From contig VGVH01000001.1 of NCBI GenBank assembly GCA_016874095.1, positions 353,745 through 417,744 on the forward strand: a DNA stretch of 64,000 nucleotides, in the 5' to 3' direction. Shown piece after piece: positions 24,014 to 32,678 of the stretch. Numbering within the stretch: the stretch's first letter is position 1; every line of letters starts with the position of its first letter. This DNA is from Gammaproteobacteria bacterium. Its GTDB lineage: Bacteria > Pseudomonadota > Gammaproteobacteria > Steroidobacterales > GCA-2729495. The position numbers and the translations under genes were made by a program. Under the pieces are notes generated by a model. That model was not told the origin of the DNA. It worked only from the letters and a program-made list of their open reading frames with translations, and ran no database searches.

Positions 24014-25593
24014 TTGACCAGCGGGGCCTCTTCGAAGGTATGGTAGGGAGCAGGAGACGGCACGGTCCACTCCAGGCCCTCGGGATGGTCCCATACCTGA
24101 CTCGTCGCCTTCTGCCCGCCTCGAGCACACTGCACGACGATCCAGACGAACAGCAGCTGCGCGAAGCCGAAGCCGAAAGCGCCGATACTCGACACGAGGT
24201 TCCAGTCCGTAAACTGCGTGGCATAGTCCGGGATGCGACGCGGCATGCCGGCCAGGCCGAGGAAATGCTGCGGAAAGAACAGCAGGTTCACAAAAATCGT
24301 GGACAGCCAGAAATGCCACTTGCCGAGCGTCTCGTCATACATGTGGCCGGTCCACTTGGGTAGCCAGTAGTAGGCCCCCCCCAGCGCTGCGAACAGGGCA
24401 CCCGGCACCAGCACGTAGTGAAAGTGCGCCACGATGAAATAGGTGTCGTGGTACTGAAAGTCGAGCGGCACGATGGCCATCATCAGGCCGGTGAAGCCGC
24501 CTATGCTGAACATGAACAGGAAGCCGATGGCGAACAACATCGGTGTCTCGAACGTGAGCGAGCCGCGCCACATCGTCGATATCCAGTTGAAAACCTTCAC
24601 GGCCGTCGGTACGGCAATCAGCATGGTCGTCATCATGAAGAACAATTCGCCAGCGAGCGGCATGCCGACGGTGAACATGTGATGAGCCCACACGATGTAG
24701 GAGAGAAAGCCGATGCTGGCGGTCGCGTACACCATTGAGTCATAGCCGAACAGTCGCTTGCGCGAAAAGGTGGGAATGATCTGCGACACGATTCCGAAGG
24801 CCGGCAGAATGATGATGTAGACCTCCGGGTGCCCGAAGAACCAGAAGATGTGCTGGAACAGCACGGGATCGCCGCCGCCGGCAGCCTGGAAGAAGCTCGT
24901 ACCGAAGAATTGATCCGTGAGTAACATCGTGACGCCACCGGCCAGCACGGGCATAGCACCGATCAGCAGATACGCCGTGACGAGCCAGGTCCAGACGAAC
25001 ATCGGCATCTTCATCAGCGTCATGCCGGGTGCGCGCATGTTCAATATCGTCACGATGATGTTGATGGAGGCCATGATGGACGAGATGCCCAGCAGGTGGA
25101 TCGAAAAAATGGTGAACGGAAAGCCGTCGCCTGCCTGCAGTGACAGGGGCGGATAAAGCGTCCAGCCCGAAGCCGGCCCTCCGCCCGGCATCAAGAGGGT
25201 CGCGAGCAGCATTGCACCGGCGAAAGGCAGCAGCCAGAACGACCAGTTGTTCATTCGTGGCAGCGCCATATCGGGGGCGCCGATCATCATCGGAATCATC
25301 CAGTTCGCGAATCCCGCGAATGCCGGCATGATCATGCCGAAGACCATGATGAGGGCGTGCATCGTCGTCATCTGATTGAAGAAGTCAGGATTGACGAACT
25401 GGATGCCTGGTTGGAACAGCTCGGCGCGGATCACTAGCGCCATCAGTCCACCCACGAACAGCATCACGAGCGCGAACAGCAAATAAAGGGTGCCGATATC
25501 CTTGTGGTTGGTCGTGCGGATCCACCGCATGAGGCCCTTTTCCGGGCCATGGGCGTCGTGCTCGTCACTGTGATCATGCGTTGCCACGCTCAT
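24010..25593 (-). CDS. coxA: Cytochrome c oxidase subunit I (cluster 2)
   Basis: 527 residues, the standard aa3 size. Marks: MHALIMVFGMIMPAFAGF (heme a His), IGAPDMALPRMNNWSFWLLP (D-channel Asp), FWFFGHPEVYIIILPAFGIV (CuB His, Glu, crosslinked Tyr), YIVWAHHMFTVGMP (CuB His pair), IAVPTAVKVFNWISTMW (K-channel Thr/Lys) and YFIVAHFHYVLVPGALFAAL (heme a3 and a His). It is a canonical A1-type proton pump. It is 52 bp after coxB2 and overlaps the small assembly gene. It differs from the cluster 1 copy (586 residues) in length and in the HFHYV versus HFHMV motif. Confidence 0.97.
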   Translation of the reverse strand: MSVATHDHSDEHDAHGPEKGLMRWIRTTNHKDIGTLYLLFALVMLFVGGLMALVIRAELFQPGIQFVNPDFFNQMTTMHALIMVFGMIMPAFAGFANWMIPMMIGAPDMALPRMNNWSFWLLPFAGAMLLATLLMPGGGPASGWTLYPPLSLQAGDGFPFTIFSIHLLGISSIMASINIIVTILNMRAPGMTLMKMPMFVWTWLVTAYLLIGAMPVLAGGVTMLLTDQFFGTSFFQAAGGGDPVLFQHIFWFFGHPEVYIIILPAFGIVSQIIPTFSRKRLFGYDSMVYATASIGFLSYIVWAHHMFTVGMPLAGELFFMMTTMLIAVPTAVKVFNWISTMWRGSLTFETPMLFAIGFLFMFSIGGFTGLMMAIVPLDFQYHDTYFIVAHFHYVLVPGALFAALGGAYYWLPKWTGHMYDETLGKWHFWLSTIFVNLLFFPQHFLGLAGMPRRIPDYATQFTDWNLVSSIGAFGFGFAQLLFVWIVVQCARGGQKATSQVWDHPEGLEWTVPSPAPYHTFEEAPLVK

Positions 25594-25645
25594 CCTGACT
25601 GCTCCTGGCGGCGGCTCCCGTCTGTGGGATCGCCCGAACCTTGAC

Positions 25646-26446
25646 TCAACCGGTCACCTGCTGCCGCAACCAGGCATCGAACTCGCTCTCGGGAATGACT
25701 TCGACGACGATCGGCATGAAGCCGTGGTCCTTGCCGCACAGTTCCGCGCACTGGCCACGGTAAGTTCCCGGTCGGTCGACCTGAAACCATCCCTCGTTCA
25801 TGTAGCCCGGGATCGCGTCGCGCTTGACGCCGAAATCGGGCACCCACCACGCGTGATTGACGTCGTTCGAGGTGATGAGGTAGCGGATCTTTACGCCAGC
25901 CGGCAGCACCAGCGGCCGGTCGACTTCGAGCAGGTAGTTGTCCACCGCGTAGGGGTCCCTGCCGGAGTTCTTCTGGCGCGCAACGTTGCTCTCTCTGCCA
26001 AGGGTGCTATAGAAGCTGTAGTTCTTCCCGACGTACTCGTACTGCCACTTCCATTGATAACCGGTGATCTTGACGGTGAGTTCAGACCCGCTCGTGTCCT
26101 CGATGAGGATCAGCGCCTGGGCGGCCGGGATCGCCAGGCCGACCATGACAAAGAAGGGAATTACCGTCCAGATGAATTCGGCCAGGTTGCTGTGGTCCCA
26201 GGTCGCGGACGCAACACCCGGTTTCTTTCGGAATGCAATCAGCGCGTAGGTCAGAACGGCGAACACCAGCACGCCGATGACCGTGACGATCCCGAGGACC
26301 AGCATGTGCAGGTCGTAGATACGGCTGCTGATCTCGGTGACGCCCCGCGGCAGGTTGGTCGCCCAATCGGCGTGCGCATGGGCGTAAGCGAACAACCCCG
26401 CGGCAGCGGCGAGAGCTCGCAAAGCAGACTTTCCGAGTGACAGCAT
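25646..26446 (-). CDS. coxB: Cytochrome c oxidase subunit II (cluster 2)
   Basis: The track start is 15 codons upstream. I prefer the ATG at 26446, since MLSLGKSALRALAAAAGLFA...AHAHA is a well-formed signal peptide and GGGGT lies upstream. It then has 266 residues. Two helices follow (about 45-68 and 88-108). The CuA domain holds VNHAWWVPDFGVKRDAIPGY (His ligand) and GQCAELCGKDHGFMPIVVEV (C-x3-C-x3-H-x2-M). There is no cytochrome c domain, so a separate carrier such as the nearby cytochrome c5 must deliver electrons. It is the first gene of cluster 2. The 235 bp upstream to bioC contain no gene and probably the promoter. Confidence 0.93.
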   Translation of the reverse strand: MLSLGKSALRALAAAAGLFAYAHAHADWATNLPRGVTEISSRIYDLHMLVLGIVTVIGVLVFAVLTYALIAFRKKPGVASATWDHSNLAEFIWTVIPFFVMVGLAIPAAQALILIEDTSGSELTVKITGYQWKWQYEYVGKNYSFYSTLGRESNVARQKNSGRDPYAVDNYLLEVDRPLVLPAGVKIRYLITSNDVNHAWWVPDFGVKRDAIPGYMNEGWFQVDRPGTYRGQCAELCGKDHGFMPIVVEVIPESEFDAWLRQQVTG

Positions 26447-26681
26447 CAGTTCTACCCCAAGCCTCGAGCCCAAGAGCATTGCGATCCGCATCAGACGCTA
26501 TTCCGAATGGCCGGCACTCGGGATGTGATCGTCAGGTTAGACGCCAGCATCGGACTTCACCGGAAGCCGACACGTAACGCAGGAGCGCAAACAACGAACG
26601 CTCAGCCTCGCTAGGGGCAACGACCCCCCGGAAGCAGCGAAATTCTAAAGGATGGACCGGATCAGTTGAAGAGGTTCTTCG

Positions 26682-27530
26682 CTATCGACGTTGACGAACG
26701 CGATGCAGTGGCACGCTGATTTCTCCCGCCGGATCGACGAAGCGTCGCGCTGCTGTGCCGGCCCAGGCGTGACCGTAAAGAACCTCGAGCGTCACCGGCA
26801 GCGCGCCGTCGGTCCCACGGCGCGACTCGTACGCGGAGATCATCGCCTGCCAGCGCCGGCGACCGGTCAGAGTGCGGCGGCGCTCCGGATGGCGGTTGGT
26901 GGCGCCGACGCTGCGCAGGTCGGCGATCCCGCGCAGGAGCTCGCGGTAGGTCACGTCGATGGTCTCCGTGTCGACGACGGGTTCGGCGAAACCGGCCCGG
27001 ACCAGCGCATCGCCCAGGTTGTGCATGTCCGGGAAATCCAGAGTGTGCGTGGCCGAATCCGGTTGCGGCCAGGCCTCCCGCAGTTCGTGCAGGCTGCGCG
27101 GCCCGAGCGTGGAAAACGCGAAAAGGCCGGGAAATTTCAGGACGCGGCGGATTTCGCGCAGGACTGCCGACGCGTCCTCGCACCAGGGCAGGAGCAGGTT
27201 GGCGACGACGAGATCGGCGCTCGCGTCGGGCAGCGGCAGGCGACGGGCGTCGGCGCAGACCCGCGCCCAGGGCTGCCGGCCTGTACCCAGCATGCCAGGC
27301 ACCAGATCGATCGCGATCAAGCTGGACTTAGCGAAGCAGGCGGCGAAATCGGCGGTCGCCTCGGGCGGGCCGGCGCCCAGGTCGAGGACGACGGCGGGAT
27401 CGAGGCTGACCGGTTCAAGCCGGTCGATCAGGCCGGCACGAACGGCGCCGTGCAGGAAATCCGCGGCCGCGTACCCGGCAGCAGCCCGACCGAAAGCCCG
27501 TGCGACGCCGCGGCGATCCGGGCCAGGCAT
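26682..27530 (-). CDS. bioC: Malonyl-ACP O-methyltransferase BioC
   Basis: 282 residues. The N terminus VARAFGRAAAGYAAADFLHG matches the BioC opening (RxFxRAAxxYxxxAxLQ). The SAM-binding site is VVLDLGAGPPEATADFAACF, followed by CADARRLPLPDASADLVVAN and LREIRRVLKFPGLFAFSTLG. The C-terminal half contains DMHNLGDALVRAGFAEPVVD and LRSVGATNRHPERRRTLTGR, which are BioC-specific. It methylates malonyl-ACP to start the pimeloyl moiety of biotin. The first SAM motif reads GAGPPE instead of GCGTG. It is 8 bp after bioB. No bioF, bioH, bioA or bioD is in the window. Confidence 0.93.
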   Translation of the reverse strand: MPGPDRRGVARAFGRAAAGYAAADFLHGAVRAGLIDRLEPVSLDPAVVLDLGAGPPEATADFAACFAKSSLIAIDLVPGMLGTGRQPWARVCADARRLPLPDASADLVVANLLLPWCEDASAVLREIRRVLKFPGLFAFSTLGPRSLHELREAWPQPDSATHTLDFPDMHNLGDALVRAGFAEPVVDTETIDVTYRELLRGIADLRSVGATNRHPERRRTLTGRRRWQAMISAYESRRGTDGALPVTLEVLYGHAWAGTAARRFVDPAGEISVPLHRVRQRR

Positions 27531-27538
27531 CGCCGGAC

Positions 27539-28510
27539 TCAGTGCCCGGCCGTCGCTTCCGCGGGCCGCATTCCCAAGCGCTGGAGCAGTGCCCGGTCGC
27601 GATCGGCGGCCGGATTCGGCGTCGTGAGCAGCCGCTCGCCGTAGAAGATGGAATTCGCTCCGGCAAAGAAGCAGAGCGCCTGCATCTCGTCGCTCATGTC
27701 GGTGCGACCAGCCGAGAGGCGTACGTGGGAGGCGGGCATGAGGATCCGCGCGATGGCGATGATCCGGACGAAATCGAGCGGATCCACGGCCGCCGCATCG
27801 GCCAGCGGCGTGCCCTCGACCGGCACCAGCTGGTTGATTGGAACGCTCTCCGGGTGAGCGGGCAGCGTGGCCAGCGTGTGGAGCAGGGCCAGCCGATCGG
27901 TGACTTCCTCGCCCATGCCGACGATGCCGCCGCAGCAGACCTTGAGCCCGGCAGCCCGCACATTGGCGAGCGTGTCGAGCCGGTCCTGGTAGCAGCGGGT
28001 GGTGATGATCTGCGGATAAAAGCGCTCCGAGGTGTCGAGGTTGTGGTTGTAGTAATCCAGACCGGCGGCCTTCAACTGGTGGGCCTGGGCTTCGGTCAGC
28101 ATGCCGAGGGTGGCGCAGGTTTCGAGGCCTAATTGGCGAACTTCGCCGATGATCGCGGCGAATTCCTGCACCTGGCGCGGCTTGGGGCTGCGCCAGGCCG
28201 CGCCCATGCAGAACCGCGTGGCGCCGCTGTCACGGGCCGCCCGGGCGCGCTCGAGCACTTCCTCGCGGTTCATCTGCTCGTCACGCCCGACGCCGGTGTC
28301 GTAGCGCAGGCTCTGCGGACAGTAAGCGCAATCCTCCGGGCAGCCGCCGGTTTTCACGCTCACCAACGTGCTGATCTGCACCTCGTTCGGGTCGAAATAC
28401 TGGCGGTGCAGGGTCTGGGCGCGGAACAGCAGGTCGTTCAGTGGCAGCCGGCCGAGCGCTTCCACCTCGCCCAGGGTCCAGTCGTGACGAATAGCGGAGG
28501 GGGTGCTCAC
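27539..28510 (-). CDS. bioB: Biotin synthase BioB
   Basis: The radical SAM cluster motif is [20 protein letters not shown] (CxxxCxxC). The start is a GTG at 28510 ([20 protein letters not shown]) behind AGGA, giving 323 residues; the upstream track extension has no coding character. Further marks are [80 protein letters not shown] and the [2Fe-2S] region with [20 protein letters not shown]. It inserts sulfur into dethiobiotin. It is divergent from comF, as in many gammaproteobacteria. Confidence 0.96.
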   Translation of the reverse strand: MSTPSAIRHDWTLGEVEALGRLPLNDLLFRAQTLHRQYFDPNEVQISTLVSVKTGGCPEDCAYCPQSLRYDTGVGRDEQMNREEVLERARAARDSGATRFCMGAAWRSPKPRQVQEFAAIIGEVRQLGLETCATLGMLTEAQAHQLKAAGLDYYNHNLDTSERFYPQIITTRCYQDRLDTLANVRAAGLKVCCGGIVGMGEEVTDRLALLHTLATLPAHPESVPINQLVPVEGTPLADAAAVDPLDFVRIIAIARILMPASHVRLSAGRTDMSDEMQALCFFAGANSIFYGERLLTTPNPAADRDRALLQRLGMRPAEATAGH

Positions 28511-28581
28511 AGGCTTGAATTTCCTGGGGTTCAGGTGAGATTTGGAGGTCGCGCCGGGCGGCGTTGGGCGGCAGTATCGAA

Positions 28582-29241
28582 GTGCCTGACCAACCCTGTC
28601 AACCTGCCTTGCTCCACCAAGTTGACCAACTGCTCGACCGGCTGCTGCCGCCCCGTTGCCTGCTTTGCCAGGCGCCGGTCGGTGCGAACTGCTGCGCCGG
28701 CTGCCGCAGGGACCTGCCCTGGCTTCAGCATGCCGGGCGCCTCCACGCAGCGCTCGCCTACGAGTACCCGGTGGACCGGCTGATCGCGCGCGCGAAATTC
28801 GGTGGCCGTCGCGACTGCGCGCGCGTGCTCGGCGAGTGGCTGGCCGCCGACCTGCTCGCGTCGCGTGCATCGCCCTGGCCGGAGCTGATCATTCCCGTGC
28901 CGTTGCACCCGCGCCGACTGGCGGATCGCGGCTACAACCAGTCCGAGGACATAGCGCGTCCGCTGGCGGCGGCGACCGGTGCGCGCATCGACCTGCGATC
29001 CTGCCGGAGGCTGCGGGATACGCCGGAGCAGAGCCGGCTCAGCGCGAGCGAGCGGCGGCGCAATCTTCGCGGCGCATTTTCAGCGGGTCCCGGTATCGCC
29101 GGCCGCCGGGTGGCGATGGTCGACGATGTCATCACGACGGGCAGCACGATGGCCGCGCTGGCGCGCTCGCTGCTCGACGCGGGCGCGGCCAGCGTCGAGG
29201 CCTGGGCGGTCGCGCGCACTCAGCCGGGACGGAACAGGTAG
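28582..29241 (+). CDS. comF: ComF-family phosphoribosyltransferase-like protein
   Basis: About 219 residues. The N terminus carries a zinc-ribbon-like Cys cluster ([20 protein letters not shown]). The PRTase fold follows, with [20 protein letters not shown] and the PRPP loop [20 protein letters not shown]. ComF proteins assist DNA uptake in competence; a Cys-containing N terminus and PRTase C terminus are typical. The start is uncertain: TTG at 28564 or GTG at 28582; I use the GTG. Its 3' end overlaps the convergent ubiA by 22 bp. With type IV pilus genes elsewhere in the window, natural transformation is possible but untested. Confidence 0.9.
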   Translation: MPDQPCQPALLHQVDQLLDRLLPPRCLLCQAPVGANCCAGCRRDLPWLQHAGRLHAALAYEYPVDRLIARAKFGGRRDCARVLGEWLAADLLASRASPWPELIIPVPLHPRRLADRGYNQSEDIARPLAAATGARIDLRSCRRLRDTPEQSRLSASERRRNLRGAFSAGPGIAGRRVAMVDDVITTGSTMAALARSLLDAGAASVEAWAVARTQPGRNR

Positions 29242-30104
29242 TCCAGCGCTATGCCGGCAAACACTGCGCCGCCGACGAGGTGGCTCTGCATGAACGCCTC
29301 GAAGCAACGGGTCGGGTCGCGATTCTCGATCAGCCTGCGCTGGTAGAGAAGCAGGCCCGAAACTGCGAGCAGTGAGGCGAAGTACCAGGGACCCATCTGC
29401 GCGAGCCGGCCGACCAGCGCGAGCGCCAGCACCAGCACGACCATGAGCAGGCTCACGACGAACACATCGGCACTGCCGAACAGTATCGCGGTCGAGCGGA
29501 TGCCGGCGCGCATGTCGTCCTCGCGATCGACCATGGCGTACTCGGTGTCGTAGATCACCGCCCAGACAACAACGGCGAGGAAGATCAACCAGGCGACGCG
29601 GGGAATGGCGCCGGTCACCGCGGCGTAGGCCATCGGCACGCTCCAGCCGAAAGCAGCGCCCAGGACCAGCTGCGGCGCAGAGATGAAGCGCTTGGCGAAC
29701 GGGTAGATGACGGTCAGCCCGCCGCCGGCAACGGCGAGCAGCTGCGCCGGGCGATTGAGCTGCAGCGCGAGTGCTATTGCAACCATCGAGAGGGCTGCAA
29801 AGAGGCCGAGCGCCTCGGCCGGCGAAACGGCGCCGCTGGCCAGCGGGCGAACGCGTGTGCGGGCGACGCGGCCGTCGAAGTCGCGATCAGCCCAGTCGTT
29901 GATGACACAGCCGGCGCTGCGCATCACGACGACACCAGCGACGAACACCAGGAACAGCCGCTGGTCCGGTCGGCCGTCCGCGGCGAGCCACAGGGCCCAA
30001 AGTGTCGGCCAGAGCAGCAGCCAGATGCCGACCGGCCGGTGCAGGCGCATCAGGCGGGCGTAGTGATGAAGCGTTCCGCGGGCCATGGTTCTGCCGCGCA
30101 TCAT
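29220..30104 (-). CDS. ubiA: 4-hydroxybenzoate octaprenyltransferase UbiA
   Basis: 294 residues with eight to nine helices. SAGCVINDWADRDFDGRVAR is the first Asp-rich prenyl-diphosphate site (NDxxDxxxD), and AVIYDTEYAMVDREDDMRAG is the second (DxxYAxxDxxDD). It attaches the polyprenyl chain to 4-hydroxybenzoate in ubiquinone synthesis. Three ATGs are possible (30104, 30101, 30086). The first overlaps the recG stop (ATGA), which favours it. No ubiC is adjacent. Confidence 0.95.
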   Translation of the reverse strand: MMRGRTMARGTLHHYARLMRLHRPVGIWLLLWPTLWALWLAADGRPDQRLFLVFVAGVVVMRSAGCVINDWADRDFDGRVARTRVRPLASGAVSPAEALGLFAALSMVAIALALQLNRPAQLLAVAGGGLTVIYPFAKRFISAPQLVLGAAFGWSVPMAYAAVTGAIPRVAWLIFLAVVVWAVIYDTEYAMVDREDDMRAGIRSTAILFGSADVFVVSLLMVVLVLALALVGRLAQMGPWYFASLLAVSGLLLYQRRLIENRDPTRCFEAFMQSHLVGGAVFAGIALDYLFRPG

Positions 30105-32200
30105 ACGGTGGCGTAGCGCCCGGCATCACCCACCCAGCGTGCGACCAGCGCCTCGACGCTCGCGGGCGAGTTGGCGATGAGTTCGCGACCCAGTTGCTGC
30201 ACGAGGGGCGCCAGGGCGGCATCTCGGATCAGGTCGGCCACCCGCAACTGCATGAGGCCGGTCTGGCGCGTGCCGAGGACTTCGCCCGGGCCGCGCAGCT
30301 CGAGGTCCTTCTGCGCGACCACGAAGCCGTCGTTGGTGTCGCGGAGCACCTCCAGGCGTTCGCGTGCGAAACCGGCGAGCGGCGGCTGGTAAAGCAGTAC
30401 GCAACTGGACGCCGCCGCGCCGCGACCCACCCGGCCCCGCAGTTGATGCAATTGCGAGAGGCCCATCCGTTCCGCGTTTTCGACGATCATCAGGGTTGCC
30501 TCGGGCACATCGACGCCGACTTCGATGACGGTCGTTGCGACCAGCAGCTGGACCTTCCCCGCCGCGAAATCCCTCATCACGGCGTCCTTCTCCTCGGACT
30601 TCATGCGGCCATGGACTAGCCCCACGGCCAGCTCCGGCAGCGCCTCGCACAGCGCGCGCCGGGTCGACTCGGCGGCCTGCGCTTCCAGCAGATCCGAATC
30701 CTCGACCAGCGGGCAGACCCAGTAGGCGCGCTGGCCGCCGAGCGCCGCCTCGCGCACGCGCGCCACGACTTCCGGCCGCCGACGCGCCGGCAGCGCGACG
30801 GTCTGCACCGGCGTACGGCCAGGCGGCAGCTCGCGGATGATCGAGGTGTCGAGGTCGGCGTACAGCGTCATTGCGAGGGTGCGCGGAATCGGCGTAGCCG
30901 TCATCACCAGCTGATGTGGCCGCAGGTCACCGACGCTGCCCTTCTGCATGAGCGCCAGCCGCTGGTGCACGCCGAAACGGTGTTGCTCGTCCACGATCAT
31001 CAGCGCCAGGCTGCGGTACTCGAGTCCCTCCTGGAACAGCGCGTGCGTCCCGATCACGACCTTCGCCCGGCCGCTGCCGATGTCCTCGTAGGCGCGCAGG
31101 CGCTCGCCGCGGGCGAGGCTGCCGGACAGCCAGCAGACGTCGATGCCCAGCGGCTCGAACCAGCGCGTGAAGCTTCGCCGGTGCTGCTCGCTCAGGAGCT
31201 CTGTCGGCGCCATCACGGCGACCTGGTGTCCCGCGGCGACGGCGCTCAGCGCTGCAGCAGCGGCAACGACGGTCTTGCCACAGCCGACATCGCCCTGCAC
31301 GAGCCGCATCATCGGGTGTGGCTCCCGCAGATCCACGTCTATCTCCGCGAGCACGGTGCGCTGGTCGCCGGTCAGCCCGAATCCGAGACCCGCGAGGAAC
31401 CGCTGCCTGAGATCGGCGTCGCCCGCGAGTGCCGGTGCGCGCTCAGCACGGCCACGTTCGCGCAGGCGCCGCAGGCTCAGGTGGTGCGCCAGCATTTCCT
31501 CGAGCGCGAGCCGCCGTTGCCCGGGATGGCGTCCGGCAGCGAGCTGCTCGAGCTCGGCATCGGCGGGCGGGCGGTGCAGATAAAGCAACGCGTCGCGCAG
31601 GGTGGGCAGGCCTTGCCCTCCCAGCAGCGACTCCGGCAGCGCGTCCGCGAGAGTCGGCAGGCAACGGTCGATGGCCTGGTTCACGAGCGAGCGCAGCCGG
31701 AACTGCTGCAGTCCCTCGGTAGTCGGGTAGACGGGCGTCAACGTCTGCTCGAGCTCAGGCACTGCAGCGGCCGGACCAGCAGCAAACAGGCGGTATTCGG
31801 GGTGCACCATCTCCAGCCCGCCGGCGCCGCTGCGCGCTTCTCCGTAACAGAGGATTCGTGCACCGCGCACGAGGCCCGACTGCTGCGACTTGCTGAAATA
31901 GAAGAAGCGCAGCGTCAGCAGCCCGGTGCCGTCGCTCACCCGGCAGAGCAGGCTGCGACGACGGCGGTACACGACTTCGGCGATCTCCACCTCGCCACTG
32001 ACCACCGCGCGATGGCCCGGCACGAGCGAGCCGATGGGCGTGATGCGGGTGCGGTCCTCGTATCGCTGGGGCAGGAGGAAGAGGAGATCCGCTGCCTGAT
32101 TCACGCCCAGCCGCGCGAGCCGCTCGGCGAGCGCCGGGCCGACCCCGCGCAGGCCCTGCAGCCCCGCGTCCCGCGCCGCCTTCGCTACTGACTTCGCCAT
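30101..32200 (-). CDS. recG: ATP-dependent DNA helicase RecG
   Basis: 699 residues, the usual RecG size. The N-terminal wedge/OB domain includes RTRITPIGSLVPGHRAVVSG and FFYFSKSQQSGLVRGARILC. Helicase motifs are RLVQGDVGCGKTVVAAAAAL (Walker A), LMIVDEQHRFGVHQRLALMQ (DEQH), VMTATPIPRTLAMTLYADLD and VGRGAAASSCVLLYQPPLAG. It reverses stalled forks and processes Holliday junctions. In the common gammaproteobacterial order gmk-rpoZ-spoT-recG it follows spoT; here ridA lies between. It ends with an ATGA overlap into ubiA. Confidence 0.97.
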   Translation of the reverse strand: MAKSVAKAARDAGLQGLRGVGPALAERLARLGVNQAADLLFLLPQRYEDRTRITPIGSLVPGHRAVVSGEVEIAEVVYRRRRSLLCRVSDGTGLLTLRFFYFSKSQQSGLVRGARILCYGEARSGAGGLEMVHPEYRLFAAGPAAAVPELEQTLTPVYPTTEGLQQFRLRSLVNQAIDRCLPTLADALPESLLGGQGLPTLRDALLYLHRPPADAELEQLAAGRHPGQRRLALEEMLAHHLSLRRLRERGRAERAPALAGDADLRQRFLAGLGFGLTGDQRTVLAEIDVDLREPHPMMRLVQGDVGCGKTVVAAAAALSAVAAGHQVAVMAPTELLSEQHRRSFTRWFEPLGIDVCWLSGSLARGERLRAYEDIGSGRAKVVIGTHALFQEGLEYRSLALMIVDEQHRFGVHQRLALMQKGSVGDLRPHQLVMTATPIPRTLAMTLYADLDTSIIRELPPGRTPVQTVALPARRRPEVVARVREAALGGQRAYWVCPLVEDSDLLEAQAAESTRRALCEALPELAVGLVHGRMKSEEKDAVMRDFAAGKVQLLVATTVIEVGVDVPEATLMIVENAERMGLSQLHQLRGRVGRGAAASSCVLLYQPPLAGFARERLEVLRDTNDGFVVAQKDLELRGPGEVLGTRQTGLMQLRVADLIRDAALAPLVQQLGRELIANSPASVEALVARWVGDAGRYATV

Positions 32201-32228
32201 TCAGCTACGGCGCCGGATGGGGCGCCGC

Positions 32229-32609
32229 TCAGCCGGCGAGGATCGCGTCCGCCTCGACCGAAGAGCCGCGCGGCAGGGCGGAGACCTGCAACGCCGCGCG
32301 CGCCGGGTACGGCCGCGGAAAGTACTCGGCCATTATCTCGTTGACGGCGGCAAAGTGGGCGAGATCCGTCAGGTACACCGTGACCTTCACGGCGCTGCCG
32401 AGATTCATGCCAGCGGCCTCGGCCACGGCGCGCAGGTTGCGGAACACCTGGTGGATCTGCGCGCGGATGTCGCCAGCGACGAGCTGGCCGGTGGCGGGAT
32501 CGAGCGGGATCTGCCCCGACACGTACACGGTGCCGCCAGCGCGTATCGCCTGCGAGTAGGTGCCGATTGCGGCCGGTGCCGCCGTGGTGCTGATCGCCTG
32601 CTTCGCCAT
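32229..32609 (-). CDS. ridA: RidA-family enamine/imine deaminase
   Basis: 126 residues, full length for YjgF/Rid[21 protein letters not shown] is the N terminus. [40 protein letters not shown] and the C-terminal [20 protein letters not shown] (with the catalytic Arg of the R-x-x-x-x-V/A-x-x-L-P-x-x-x-x-V-E pattern) are intact. RidA hydrolyses reactive 2-aminoacrylate formed by threonine/serine dehydratases and forms a trimer. It sits between spoT (69 bp upstream) and recG (28 bp downstream), all on one strand; ridA next to spoT is seen in other proteobacteria. Confidence 0.94.
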   Translation of the reverse strand: MAKQAISTTAAPAAIGTYSQAIRAGGTVYVSGQIPLDPATGQLVAGDIRAQIHQVFRNLRAVAEAAGMNLGSAVKVTVYLTDLAHFAAVNEIMAEYFPRPYPARAALQVSALPRGSSVEADAILAG

Positions 32610-32678
32610 GCGCGCGCCTCCTCGCTGTGACCGGTATGGCGCGTCGGGTGCGCCCGTGGCCCATTCTAGGGCAGTCCG